Positions 45,783-54,364 of a stretch of 64,000 nucleotides of DNA are shown in pieces. How positions within the stretch are numbered: the stretch's first letter is position 1; each line of letters opens with the position of its first letter. The position numbers and the translations under genes are program-made. Below the pieces are notes generated by a model. The model searched no databases. It was not told the origin of the DNA and was given only the letters and a program-made list of their open reading frames with translations. Origin of the DNA: Candidatus Sulfotelmatobacter sp. (GTDB lineage Bacteria; Acidobacteriota; Terriglobia; Terriglobales; Acidobacteriaceae); contig JADGNQ010000014.1 in assembly GCA_017883385.1 (NCBI GenBank), positions 1 through 64,000 on the forward strand. Reading direction: 5' to 3'.

Positions 45783-46448
45783 ATGGCAAAATGCCGCTAC
45801 ATTTTCTTCGACGTAGGCAATACCCTGCTCTTTCCCAATCGCGCGCGGATGCTAGCACCGGTGCCGGCGGACCGCCATCCGACGCTCGAGCGCTGGCAGG
45901 CGCTGGAGCGACGCACCAAGCAGGAGTTTGATCAGGGCATGATAGACGGCAAGGTCGATCATAGCTTTTGGTGGACTTTCCACACATATCTGCTGCGAGA
46001 GATCAAGGCCCTCGACGACGGCGTGCGCGACGCTCTGGTCGAGAACACTCAGAATTCAGCAAACTGGGACCAGATTCTTCCTGGGACTCGCGATGCACTG
46101 GAGCGGATCAGGCAAGACTATGCGATTGGGGTGATTTCCAACGCCGATGGCAAGATTGACGCCGTCTTACGCCGCTGCGGGATTGCCGATTGCTTTGAGA
46201 GCATCACGGATTCGGGGATTGTCGGACAAGAGAAACCGCATCCCGCAATCTTTGCAGCGGCGCTGCGCGAGATGAAGGCCGAGGCGGCGGAGAGCCTTTA
46301 CGTGGGCGACATGTACTCGGTTGACTATGTCGGCGCACGCAGCGCCGGCATGGAAGCAATTCTGTTCGACGTGGCCGGAGCGTACCGCGAGCAGGAGTTC
46401 GCGCGGGTGGAATCGCTGGCGGGCCTGCAGAACTGGCTCAGGCGTTAG
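45783..46448 (+). CDS. HAD-superfamily hydrolase
   Basis: 221 residues. HAD motif I YIFFDVGNT keeps the nucleophile Asp but has Gly where many members have the second Asp, as in some HDHD-type enzymes. A helical cap (about 20-95) follows; motif II VISNAD, motif III Lys in VGQEKPHPAIF, motif IV YVGDMYSVDYVGA. Likely a phosphatase or dehalogenase-type enzyme; the odd motif I makes the general acid uncertain. The next gene follows 47 bp later. Confidence 0.88.
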   Translation: MAKCRYIFFDVGNTLLFPNRARMLAPVPADRHPTLERWQALERRTKQEFDQGMIDGKVDHSFWWTFHTYLLREIKALDDGVRDALVENTQNSANWDQILPGTRDALERIRQDYAIGVISNADGKIDAVLRRCGIADCFESITDSGIVGQEKPHPAIFAAALREMKAEAAESLYVGDMYSVDYVGARSAGMEAILFDVAGAYREQEFARVESLAGLQNWLRR

Positions 46449-46495
46449 CTGATTTCGAGTCTGCTGATCTAGACTGACGAGGTGTGGCACAAATC

Positions 46496-47137
46496 ATGTT
46501 CGATTCCACCCGATTCCTCCTCTTCCTGACGGCGGCCGTACTGCTGGCGATCGCTCCCGGCCCTGGGATGCTGTACGTTCTCGCACGAAGTCTGGCGGGC
46601 GGAAAGCGCGAAGGCGTGCTGTCGGCGTTCGGCACGTTTCTTGGAGGCATGGTGCACGTGTTCGCGGCGGCGCTGGGGGTATCGATCATTCTGGCTAAGT
46701 CGGCGGTTGCATTCGCCACAGTGAAATACGTAGGAGCGGCTTACCTCTGCTTTCTGGGCGTGCGGATGATTCTTGACGCACGAAAAGACAAGTCGCACAC
46801 GGAGGATGCGACTCCGGAGCACATCAGGCCGGCACGAAATCCGTTGTGGCAGGGCGTAGCGACGGAGGTTCTCAATCCCAAGACTGCCCTGTTCTTTCTC
46901 TCGTTCATTCCGCAGTTTGTAAATCGCGGTGCGGGGCACGTGTTTCTGCAGTTCGTAGCTCTGGGAACGATCTCGGTGGTGATGAACACGAGTGCGGACT
47001 TGATTGTGATCGCAATGGCGGGACCGCTGGGTGAGCGCATTCGTTCCTCGTCGACTTTTCGCCGTCGGCAGAGAACGGTGACGGGCGCGATCATGATTGG
47101 GCTGGGGACTTATCTGGCGACTAGCGAAAGCAAGTAG
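46496..47137 (+). CDS. LysE/RhtB-family amino-acid exporter
   Basis: 213 residues from the ATG at 46496; a GTG at 46484 is in frame. About six hydrophobic helices with the family hallmark APGPGMLYVLARSLAGGKRE near the N-terminus, and NPKTALFFLSFIPQFV in the middle. It exports amino acids or homoserine-lactone-like compounds; substrate not predictable. Same strand as the HAD gene; the next gene starts 40 bp downstream. Confidence 0.9.
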   Translation: MFDSTRFLLFLTAAVLLAIAPGPGMLYVLARSLAGGKREGVLSAFGTFLGGMVHVFAAALGVSIILAKSAVAFATVKYVGAAYLCFLGVRMILDARKDKSHTEDATPEHIRPARNPLWQGVATEVLNPKTALFFLSFIPQFVNRGAGHVFLQFVALGTISVVMNTSADLIVIAMAGPLGERIRSSSTFRRRQRTVTGAIMIGLGTYLATSESK

Positions 47138-47177
47138 GCAATGGCTGCGTCGGCGACGCCGCTATGAGGATGCAAGC

Positions 47178-47726
47178 ATGATTCAGGTGAGATGTTCTGG
47201 AACACTTCTCCGATGGCTGGCCGGGGTTGCTCTCGCTGCCTCGGCGCTCGCGCAGTGGCCTCAAGCGATGCCGAAGATTGAAGGGGAAGCCCTTTCCGGC
47301 CGCAAAGTGGAATTGCCCGCAGCCTGCCGAGGCAAGGTGGCCGTCCTAATCTTTGGATTTACAAAAGCTTCGAAAAAATCGACGGGGGCGTGGGCCGACA
47401 AGATCATCGCAGACTTTGGCGCGCAGCCGGGATTCGAACTCTATCAACTGCCAGTGCTGGAAGATGTTCCGCGATTCGTTCGCGGCATGGTGATCGCAGG
47501 GATGAAGAAGGGCATACGAGCTGATATGCGCGATCACTTTGTACCCGTTCTGCAAGGCGAGGCGGAACTGAAGAAATTGGTCAGCTATAAGGAGGCGGAC
47601 GACGCTTATCTGGTGACGCTGGACTCCGCTGGACAGATTGTTCAGCAACGACACGGCACCGTTAGTGACCCGGCGTACGCTCAACTGCGGACAGAGATTC
47701 AGTCGCTCCTGGATCGGCCGAAATAA
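47178..47726 (+). CDS. Exported Atp10/thioredoxin-fold-like protein
   Basis: 182 residues from the ATG at 47178 (GAGGA upstream). Signal peptide TLLRWLAGVALAASALAQ. The mature part reads KVAVLIFGFTKASKKSTGAW at the place of a thioredoxin active-site loop but has no CxxC, then FELYQLPVLEDVPRFVRGMV and DAYLVTLDSAGQIVQQRHG, similar to the ATP10 family, which assists ATP synthase assembly in mitochondria. In bacteria the role is unknown. The call rests on pattern resemblance. Confidence 0.6.
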   Translation: MIQVRCSGTLLRWLAGVALAASALAQWPQAMPKIEGEALSGRKVELPAACRGKVAVLIFGFTKASKKSTGAWADKIIADFGAQPGFELYQLPVLEDVPRFVRGMVIAGMKKGIRADMRDHFVPVLQGEAELKKLVSYKEADDAYLVTLDSAGQIVQQRHGTVSDPAYAQLRTEIQSLLDRPK

Positions 47727-47737
47727 GGACGGAGATT

Positions 47738-49384
47738 CTACAGCTCAATGATCTGGTGGTCGTGGCAGTCAGGCTGGATGGCGTCGTAAAGCTGGTGAAG
47801 GAGTTCGCCGCCATAGCGGGCCAGGAAGTAGAGGCCGCCAATGCCGCGCTCCTGCAGGCCCTTGTTTGGATAGAGGGTCTGACTGAGAGTGCTCGCGTGG
47901 CGGCCAACCAGTTCGCCCTTTTGTGCTTCCGCTCGCGCAGCTTGCGTATGAAGTTTTTCCAACTGATGCTGCATCTTCGACGCGGCGGTTTGCGCCGCAT
48001 CTACTAACGTGCGATCGAGCTTCTCGAGCTTTTCGCGGATCCCGCCAAGGCTCGTCGTCAGCGACTCATTTAAGGCATCGAATGCAGACTGCAAGTCCTC
48101 GGGAAGGCTGCGCGCGGCTAGTTGCTGGCGCAACGCTTCAGGCCCACTGAACACGTCGAGTACGTCAATCCCATGACGCTCGAGCAGACGCTGCATTTTC
48201 GGTTCGACGATGGTGGCGGAAAAGCGGGGCACGATGGGCGTCACCCGGCCGAGCAGGGTCTCATAGACCGCTCCTGCCTGGGAAAAATACGCGGCCTCGG
48301 CAGCGCCCCCGGTGTAGGCGAGTGTGGGAAGAAGATAGTCCTGCACAACCGGCCGCAGGAGCACATTGGGACTGAATTGTTCCGGAGCCGAGCCGATCCG
48401 GCTGACTAATTCGGCTCGCGAAATCTTCTCTGCCGCAGAATCGTTACCTATCACGAATTCTGCGGCGCCGCCGCTGCCCTGCATGTGAACTGGCGTACGG
48501 GCGCCTTGCTGCATGGCAAACAGCAACACCGACGAAGATGTGACCTTCACCTGCTGGTGATAGCCTGCCGCATCGAGAGCCTCGCCCCGCGCCAAGAGCG
48601 CGCCGTCAAGTACGTCCGCCCGCTCAATGGCAGCGCGATAGATCGGCTCGGCGACGCGGTGGAGTTCGGCGTCTGAGGCATCGAGCAGAATCACGCCCCA
48701 TTCTGAAAACACGCGGGCATAAAGCCGAGCGAAAGCCGAGCCCATAGTTTCGCCGGGACGGTAGGACTCGCGGAGAAACTGCACCGCCTCAGAATCTCCG
48801 AGCAGACTCACCGCTTGTTCGACCACAGGCAATATCTCGTCCCCAAGACGAACCGCACTAACGGGGGCTCCGGGGATGTCATGACTCGGTGTTGCGAGCA
48901 CCTGCAGCGCGCCCTCTAGTCCAGGAATAGAAACGTGGTTGACTTCGGCCAGATCGTGGTCGGAGGTGGCCAGCCAGAAAACAGGAACGGCCTCGACTCC
49001 GGCGGCAGTGGCTCGTTCGGCCAAGTTGACGGCGGTCAGAGCCTTGTAGATTGCGAACATCGGGCCGCCGAAAAGCGCGACCTGTTGTCCGGTGACGACC
49101 GTGGCCGCCCCCTTGCGCAGGCGTTCGAGATTGGCCAGCGTTTTCGGGGAGGCGTCCCACGATCGGTTCTGTCGCTCAAGGATCGCGGTAACACGCTCGC
49201 GGCGGGAGGAATCGTAAGAAATTTTTGCGGCTTCTTCTTTCAACCACTCCCCGAAATGGGGTGGCCTCGGATAGAACGGCTGGATCCTAGGAGAGTACGC
49301 CAGGAAGTCGGTGAACAGATGGGTCGTGTGCGGAATCTGGGAGAACGGAAGACAGTGCGCCTTCACTGACAACGCTCCTGACAT
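47738..49384 (-). CDS. bshC: Bacillithiol biosynthesis cysteine-adding enzyme BshC
   Basis: 548 residues, normal length. Family phrases: FLAYSPRIQPFY, ATVVTGQQVALFGGPMFAIY, PVFWLATSDHDLAEVNHV, and a long coiled-coil pair near the C-terminus (about 420-490) before LYPNKGLQERGIGGLYFLAR. BshC is thought to add cysteine to glucosaminyl-malate, the last step to bacillithiol. bshA and bshB are not in the window; a GT4 gene at 33212 is not close enough in sequence pattern to be called bshA. Confidence 0.93.
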   Translation of the reverse strand: MSGALSVKAHCLPFSQIPHTTHLFTDFLAYSPRIQPFYPRPPHFGEWLKEEAAKISYDSSRRERVTAILERQNRSWDASPKTLANLERLRKGAATVVTGQQVALFGGPMFAIYKALTAVNLAERATAAGVEAVPVFWLATSDHDLAEVNHVSIPGLEGALQVLATPSHDIPGAPVSAVRLGDEILPVVEQAVSLLGDSEAVQFLRESYRPGETMGSAFARLYARVFSEWGVILLDASDAELHRVAEPIYRAAIERADVLDGALLARGEALDAAGYHQQVKVTSSSVLLFAMQQGARTPVHMQGSGGAAEFVIGNDSAAEKISRAELVSRIGSAPEQFSPNVLLRPVVQDYLLPTLAYTGGAAEAAYFSQAGAVYETLLGRVTPIVPRFSATIVEPKMQRLLERHGIDVLDVFSGPEALRQQLAARSLPEDLQSAFDALNESLTTSLGGIREKLEKLDRTLVDAAQTAASKMQHQLEKLHTQAARAEAQKGELVGRHASTLSQTLYPNKGLQERGIGGLYFLARYGGELLHQLYDAIQPDCHDHQIIEL

Positions 49385-49569
49385 CGTTGGATTACCCGTC
49401 GCATGGCCACTGGTTGGACGTATGAGATCATCTCAGTTCAACACCGCGAATCATTGTCGAACACAGCCCCGGCGGAACAGAAGGGGCACAAACCGCGTCG
49501 TACTAGAGATGCCTGAAAAGGCCGCAAGATGCAAGATAATGATGAGCATGTGCGTCGAGAAAGGAAAGC

Positions 49570-50208
49570 ATGAGTCTGGCCGAGTCTCCGATGAACATTG
49601 TTCTTCCCGTGACGCTGGAAGGCTCGGTCGTCCGCCTCGAACCGATTCGCCCCGAGCACGCGGACCTCTTCTGGGAGGTCGCGAAGAACGATCTGGAAGG
49701 CATCTTCCGCTGGATTCCCTACTCCATGAAAACGCCTGAGGACTTCCAGCGGTTGATCAACAAGGCGTTTGACGAGCAGCAGCGCGGCGAGTCGGTGGTG
49801 TTTGCGACGGTGGAACGGAGTTCCGGCCGCGCCATCGGCAGCACCCGGTTCATGAATATCGACCGGGTCAACCGAAGGGTCGAGATCGGGTCCACATGGA
49901 TTGCGCCCGCGTGGCAGCGCACCGCAGTCAACACCGAAGCCAAATACCTGATGCTGCGGCACGCGTTTGAAGCTTGGGGCTGCGTTCGCGTCGAACTGAA
50001 AACTGACGCGCTGAACGAAAAATCCCGTAATGCAATTCTGCGTATCGGGGCGAAGGAAGAGGGCACACTGCGCCGGCATGTGATCACGTGGACCGGCAGA
50101 ATCCGCGACAGCGTGTACTTCAGCATTCTGGATCACGAGTGGCCCGAAGTGAAGACGAAGCTGGAAGCTAAACTCGACCAGGCTGCCGCTCTGCCCTCGA
50201 ACGGCTAG
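49570..50208 (+). CDS. GNAT acetyltransferase, RimJ/RimL-like
   Basis: 212 residues, ATG at 49570 with AAAGGAAAG upstream. Order of strands is as in Acetyltransf_3: LEGSVVRLEPIRPEHADLFW, RAIGSTRFMNID..NRRVEIGSTW, then the CoA loop region WQRTAVNTEAKYLMLRHAFE and RVELKTDALNEKSRNAILRI. Such enzymes acetylate ribosomal-protein N-termini or small amines. The gene stands alone, ahead of ssrA. Confidence 0.88.
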   Translation: MSLAESPMNIVLPVTLEGSVVRLEPIRPEHADLFWEVAKNDLEGIFRWIPYSMKTPEDFQRLINKAFDEQQRGESVVFATVERSSGRAIGSTRFMNIDRVNRRVEIGSTWIAPAWQRTAVNTEAKYLMLRHAFEAWGCVRVELKTDALNEKSRNAILRIGAKEEGTLRRHVITWTGRIRDSVYFSILDHEWPEVKTKLEAKLDQAAALPSNG

Positions 50209-50297
50209 GAGCCAAATCGTAGGCTTCGAGGCGCTCGAGGCGTTTACGCATCCAGCCACTACGCTTCCGCATCTAATCTTTCGTAAGTAGATCAGGT

Positions 50298-50326
50298 TTG
50301 ACTTCCGATGTCTGCGCACCTAGATT
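50298..50326 (+). promoter_or_regulatory. Putative sigma-70-type promoter of ssrA
   Basis: -35 TTGACT (50298-50303), 17-bp spacer, -10 TAGATT (50321-50326). Transcription would begin about 30 nt before the mature 5' end of tmRNA at 50362, which fits RNase P processing. Confidence 0.6.
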
Positions 50327-50361
50327 GGAAGTAGCTCTTTGAGTATGGCCATCCCACCAGT

Positions 50362-50730
50362 GGGGGCGTCACGGCTTCGACGGAGATGCTTGCGGCCAAG
50401 AGGCATGCCGGGGTGCACACACCCGTAATCGTGGGCAAAATGATAATTGCCAATCAACAGATGGCATACGCAGCTTAATTAATTAAGTTGCCGTCCTCCG
50501 CGGCTTCGCCCGTGGGTTGCGGTCAGGACGTCACACAGCGGGCTGCTCTTCTCTTCTACGTCTGGGGAGAGAGGCTAAGACCTCAGGCTAGCGGCACCCG
50601 TTTCTTGTCCGTTCTGAGCGGAGGCCGCGAACGTCCTCGGGTAATGCCGAGGGCATGAACGCGAATAAGCATGTAGTCTCTTGACCAGTAACATTTTCGG
50701 ACGCGGGTTCGACTCCCGCCGCCTCCACCA
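50362..50730 (+). ncRNA. ssrA: tmRNA, one-piece
   Basis: 369 nt. The 5' end GGGGGCG (50362-50368) pairs with CGCCTCC (50720-50726 region) to form the 7-bp acceptor stem, followed by ACCA. The 5' segment GGCTTCGACGG and the 3' T-arm GCGGGTTCGACTCCCGC are diagnostic. The tag frame (50434-50478) reads GKMIIANQQMAYAA then TAA, with the AYAA ending expected for ClpXP-type degradation; the resume codon is GGC or the GTG before it. With SmpB it rescues stalled ribosomes. Its 3' 24 nt recur at 59144-59167. Confidence 0.95.
50707..50730 (+). other. Candidate attachment site, left copy (3' end of ssrA)
   Basis: GTTCGACTCCCGCCGCCTCC+ACCA, from T-loop to CCA end. It matches 59144-59167 at 23 of 24 positions. 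The 3' ends of ssrA genes are classic targets for tyrosine integrases. Confidence 0.6.
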
Positions 50731-50922
50731 GCATCTCTTTGTTTTTCAATTGTGTACAAGGAATACATAATCAGCTACTTTACACCTCGCGCAAGAGCCT
50801 ATTAAGCACTCCGGCTTTCTGATGTCGCAGCTGCGAATTCAAATCGCCGGCTATTCGCCCACCATAAGGCCGGTCAATTCCCAGTGTCCAATAACTTTTC
50901 GACAGGATGCTATTCCGTGCGG

Positions 50923-51162
50923 TTATAGCGGACTGTCAGCGCCCAGCGTGGCCGAGATCTGTGGCAGCGCATCCACCGGAATGGCAGGCGTCGAAGAGCG
51001 AGACACTGCTTGCGAAATCGCTGACTTCGAGCCCAAGCTGGTAGTTGTATACCCTCTGCGGCTCAAGTTTGCGGGCGGATTCGTTTGGCAGAAAGAAGGC
51101 AAACTGAAAAGCGCCAAAACTAAACCCAGCGGTAGCGTCAGGCTTTTCACAGGATGAGTCAT
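50923..51162 (-). CDS. Small exported protein, possibly a truncated remnant
   Basis: 79 residues from an ATG at 51162 (an earlier ATG at 51192 is in frame). Clear signal peptide: THPVKSLTLPLGLVLALFSL then PSFCQ. Only about 50 mature residues follow, ending DALPQISATLGADSPL at a TAA. The abrupt end and absence of a domain suggest the N-terminus of a once larger secreted protein, cut within the ssrA-flanked segment. 50731-50922 and 51163-51297 show nothing else. Confidence 0.45.
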   Translation of the reverse strand: MTHPVKSLTLPLGLVLALFSLPSFCQTNPPANLSRRGYTTTSLGSKSAISQAVSRSSTPAIPVDALPQISATLGADSPL

Positions 51163-51297
51163 AACGATGGCATTCTTCAGACGACCGATCACGAATCCCC
51201 CTTCGATAGCGGCGCGGAAATGCGGTGGTGCGCCGGATTGCTTTCATCTCGCGCAGCTTGATGCAAACAGGATTGCGCTCCTGCAACCAGCAGCCGG

Positions 51298-54279
51298 CTA
51301 TTGGACGTTTAGCGTAAGCGCCGTCGTGGCCTGAACGGAGCCCGCAGCGCTGGTGACAGTGACTGTGAAAGTTCCGGTCGGTGTTCCGCCGGTGGGAGTT
51401 TTCGTGTCGCTGCCGCAAGCCGCCAGAAACAGCAAGAGCAGAGTCATCACGCCGATTGACGCCCCGTGTTTCCATCGGACGTCTGCCGGCCATCGCCGCT
51501 TCCGTGTGGAGACGCACACTACCAGTGTGGGAAAGAGCAACCCCACGGCAAACAGCAGACTCGGCGTGGGGAGACGTGTCGGTGCATTCGTGGCGAAAAC
51601 GCGCGCGGCGGTTGTGATCGTCAGAGTCACGCTTGTGGGAGTGCTGGTCGCGTTTACAGAGGCAGGGTTAAACGTGCAGGCCGTGTCCGCGGGCAGGTTG
51701 CCACAGCTAAACGTGACTGCCGTAGGCAATGTCTCCTGGGCGCTCACTTCCAGCGTGTAGGTAGCCGAGCCGCCGCGTGTGACCGTTACCGTGGCATTCG
51801 GCACGTTCAAAATAATCTGTGGCTGCACGGAGGTCACGTCCACGATGGTAAACGGGTACGACGCGATCGCTCCGACATTGATTTGCTGCCGCGCCACCAT
51901 CGTCGAATCCTGTCCATCGCCGGCATACGCGTAGAGAATGTGATCTCCAATGCTCAGCGAAGGCACTTGCCCGGTGAACGCTCCCGCCGACGAAGCAGCC
52001 TGCGTCCAGGCGCCATGCCAGGTGTCAACTTGGAAGAAAGCGTCGAGTGGTGGAGGAGCAGACGGCAAGAAGGCGCTGTTAAGCGTGAACGAAAACGCAG
52101 GATTGCTGACTGCCGACGTCCGCCCTGTAAACGATGTCGGAGCAATTGTAGTCGTCAACGGAATCGCCTTGTTTTGACGTTCGGCGATCACCGTAACATC
52201 CGCGCTGCCGGAATTCGCGACGTAGATCTTGTTCAGCGTCGGATCCGCTGCCATCGCCTCCGGCGCCGAGCCGACCGCGACCTTCGATGTCGTATTCGTA
52301 TCGCCGTCGATCACCGTGGCGTTGTTCTCGCCGTCCACGACATAAATCTTGTTCGACGAAGGATTCACGGCAATCGCCGTTGGGCCCAATCCCGTTGGCA
52401 CGCTCGCCACGGCATTCGTCGCGCCGTCAATCACCGAAACCGTATTTTCAATGGAATTCGCGACATAGATTTTGTTCGTCACCGGATTCACCGCAATCGC
52501 CACGGGCCCCCGGCCGACTTCGACGACCGTTGTCTGATTCGTAGCTCCGTCGATCACTCGGACTGCGTCATTGTTATCGGCAACGTAGACCTGATTCGTG
52601 CCTGGATTGACGGCAATTGCGGTGGAGGGCACATCAACGGAGACATTCTGCGTGGAATTGTTAGAGCCGTCGATCACCGTCACATCGGTAAGGTCTTCAC
52701 TCACCACGTAAATCTTGTTGTTCGCTGGGTTCACCGCGACGGCAATCGGCTGGTTTGCCACGGTGACCGTGGCAGTGCTGTTGGTGGCGCCGTCGATCAC
52801 GGAAACATTGGCGCTCCCCTTGTTCACCACATAAATCTGGTTGGTCGCGGAATTCACTCCTACTGCCACCGGTGTAGTCCCAGCCGCCACAACGGACGTG
52901 CCATGCGTCGCGCCGTCAATCACCGTTACGTTGTTGCTGTCCTTATTCGCCACATAGATCTGGTTGGTCGCGGAATCAACCGCCACTGCCACTGGCGTCG
53001 TTCCAACCGGAATATTCAGCGTCGCTCCCGTCGTGCCATCAATTTCGGTTACCGTCCCATCCCCGGAATTGGCCACGTACGCTTTGCCGGTGACCGGGTT
53101 TGTCGCCGCCGCCAACGGTGAAACTCCCGCCGCAATGCGCGTGGGCTTGTTGAAAGCTCCGTCGATCACGAACAAATTCGAAGCGCCTTGCGTGACGTAT
53201 GCCTTATTCGTAATAGGATCGACCGCCACTTCTCGCGTCCCTCCTGTGATCGGAAGGAACGTCACGCCTTGCGTATCTCCGTCAACGACATTAAATCCGT
53301 TCGAAGCCGTCATATAGATCTGGTTCGTGCTCAGATTGATTGCCAGTGATTGGCCGATACTGTCGGGGTCGGTGTGTATGATCGAGGATTGATTTGTGGC
53401 TCCGTCGAGAACCACCAGGTTGCCCCCATCGCACAGCACGTAGATCTTGTTGGTGACTGGATTGGCCACGATTCGGCGCGCACTCGAAGGCAAATCAACT
53501 TGCGCGATCACGTTGTCGCTATCTCCATTGATCACCTGGATCGTGTACGTATCGTCCCCGTTCAAAAAATAAATGCGATTCGTCGCCACGTTCACCGCCG
53601 CGCGAAAATTGCATTGATGCCCCTGAATCGTGAACGTCACCGGCGTTTCCGAGCCCGCCGAGTACACACTGTAATGACTGTCTTCTCCAGGATCAGTGCC
53701 ATCGCAATGCGGAATGTAGAGCTTGTGCGTCACGGGATTAACCACCAGCTCCGCAGCACCGGCGGGAAGAGGGAAGTCTTTCAACAGATTCGTTACTCCG
53801 TCGACTACGTGGAGCGTAGCCGACGACCTCACGAAGGTGCCATCCGCGGTATAAACCACGTTCAGCGAAGGATCCACCGCAAGCGAGCTAGGATTCGTGA
53901 TCGGAACGTTGGTCATGGTGTTCGTCTTTCCGTCTACGACCAGCAGATCCGGCCCGGTAAAGTAAAACTTGTTGGTTAGCGCATTGATTGTCGCGCCCGA
54001 TCCATAGCTGCCTGGGGTGGTGAGGGTCGTCACAGCATTCGTCTGGCCATCCACAATCACCAGCGCGTTATTCACGGGCAAGTAGATCTTGTTTGCCGCA
54101 GCATCGACCAAGGGCGTCGGGAAAGTTTCCAGATCTTGCGGCCCATACTTGATCGTAGTTGTGAGCGATTGCGCCATCGCGCCGCCCGTGAAGCATAGGT
54201 AGGCGACCGCCACCAGAACAATCATTCGGCTCAAGGTTGCACAAGATAGAAACTTCAAATCTTTTAGGCGACGGTTCAC
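51298..54279 (-). CDS. Large secreted YVTN beta-propeller protein
   Basis: 993 residues from the GTG at 54279, which has AGGAG six bases upstream; the longer frame to 54330 is rejected. Signal peptide near MIVLVAVAYLCFTGGAMAQ. Then about 16 blades of 40-42 residues of the form NKIYVANSGSADVTVIDGAT+N...VGTTPVAVAVNP, arranged as two propellers, an Ig-like/Big domain (about 760-900), a transmembrane helix, and a second hydrophobic stretch ending LLLFLAACGSDTKTPTGGTP. The blades are tandem at DNA level, about 120-126 bp each. Probably surface-attached, with a role in binding; no enzyme activity is assigned. Confidence 0.85.
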   Translation of the reverse strand: MNRRLKDLKFLSCATLSRMIVLVAVAYLCFTGGAMAQSLTTTIKYGPQDLETFPTPLVDAAANKIYLPVNNALVIVDGQTNAVTTLTTPGSYGSGATINALTNKFYFTGPDLLVVDGKTNTMTNVPITNPSSLAVDPSLNVVYTADGTFVRSSATLHVVDGVTNLLKDFPLPAGAAELVVNPVTHKLYIPHCDGTDPGEDSHYSVYSAGSETPVTFTIQGHQCNFRAAVNVATNRIYFLNGDDTYTIQVINGDSDNVIAQVDLPSSARRIVANPVTNKIYVLCDGGNLVVLDGATNQSSIIHTDPDSIGQSLAINLSTNQIYMTASNGFNVVDGDTQGVTFLPITGGTREVAVDPITNKAYVTQGASNLFVIDGAFNKPTRIAAGVSPLAAATNPVTGKAYVANSGDGTVTEIDGTTGATLNIPVGTTPVAVAVDSATNQIYVANKDSNNVTVIDGATHGTSVVAAGTTPVAVGVNSATNQIYVVNKGSANVSVIDGATNSTATVTVANQPIAVAVNPANNKIYVVSEDLTDVTVIDGSNNSTQNVSVDVPSTAIAVNPGTNQVYVADNNDAVRVIDGATNQTTVVEVGRGPVAIAVNPVTNKIYVANSIENTVSVIDGATNAVASVPTGLGPTAIAVNPSSNKIYVVDGENNATVIDGDTNTTSKVAVGSAPEAMAADPTLNKIYVANSGSADVTVIAERQNKAIPLTTTIAPTSFTGRTSAVSNPAFSFTLNSAFLPSAPPPLDAFFQVDTWHGAWTQAASSAGAFTGQVPSLSIGDHILYAYAGDGQDSTMVARQQINVGAIASYPFTIVDVTSVQPQIILNVPNATVTVTRGGSATYTLEVSAQETLPTAVTFSCGNLPADTACTFNPASVNATSTPTSVTLTITTAARVFATNAPTRLPTPSLLFAVGLLFPTLVVCVSTRKRRWPADVRWKHGASIGVMTLLLLFLAACGSDTKTPTGGTPTGTFTVTVTSAAGSVQATTALTLNVQ
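52300..53120. repeat. Tandem 120-126-bp repeats coding propeller blades
   Basis: The phrase ACATAGATCTGGTTGGTCGC or close variants recurs every 120-126 bp within the YVTN gene, e.g. near 52341, 52464, 52584, 52705, 52829 and 52955. Similarity at DNA level between adjacent blades suggests recent duplication or gene conversion. Confidence 0.7.
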
Positions 54280-54364
54280 GGGAATCTCCTGGGACTCGAG
54301 TTGCGGTTTGGTTTTGAAACGGCGCGGCATTCAGCCGCGCCGTAAACGTTGTTTGGATCGCGCA

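Noticed and set aside
50583-50768. Minus-strand frame containing GGGGGSRTRVR
   Set aside because: It is the complement of the tmRNA 3' half; such peptides are well-known artefacts of tRNA-like ends.
52300-53120. Regular repeats considered as a CRISPR array
   Set aside because: Units are 120-126 bp, in frame, and code for propeller blades; no short repeat with unique spacers and no cas genes.
51466-53121. 551-codon open frame opposite the YVTN propeller gene
   Set aside because: Arises from the regular codon pattern of the tandem blades; Arg/His-rich with no protein-like features.
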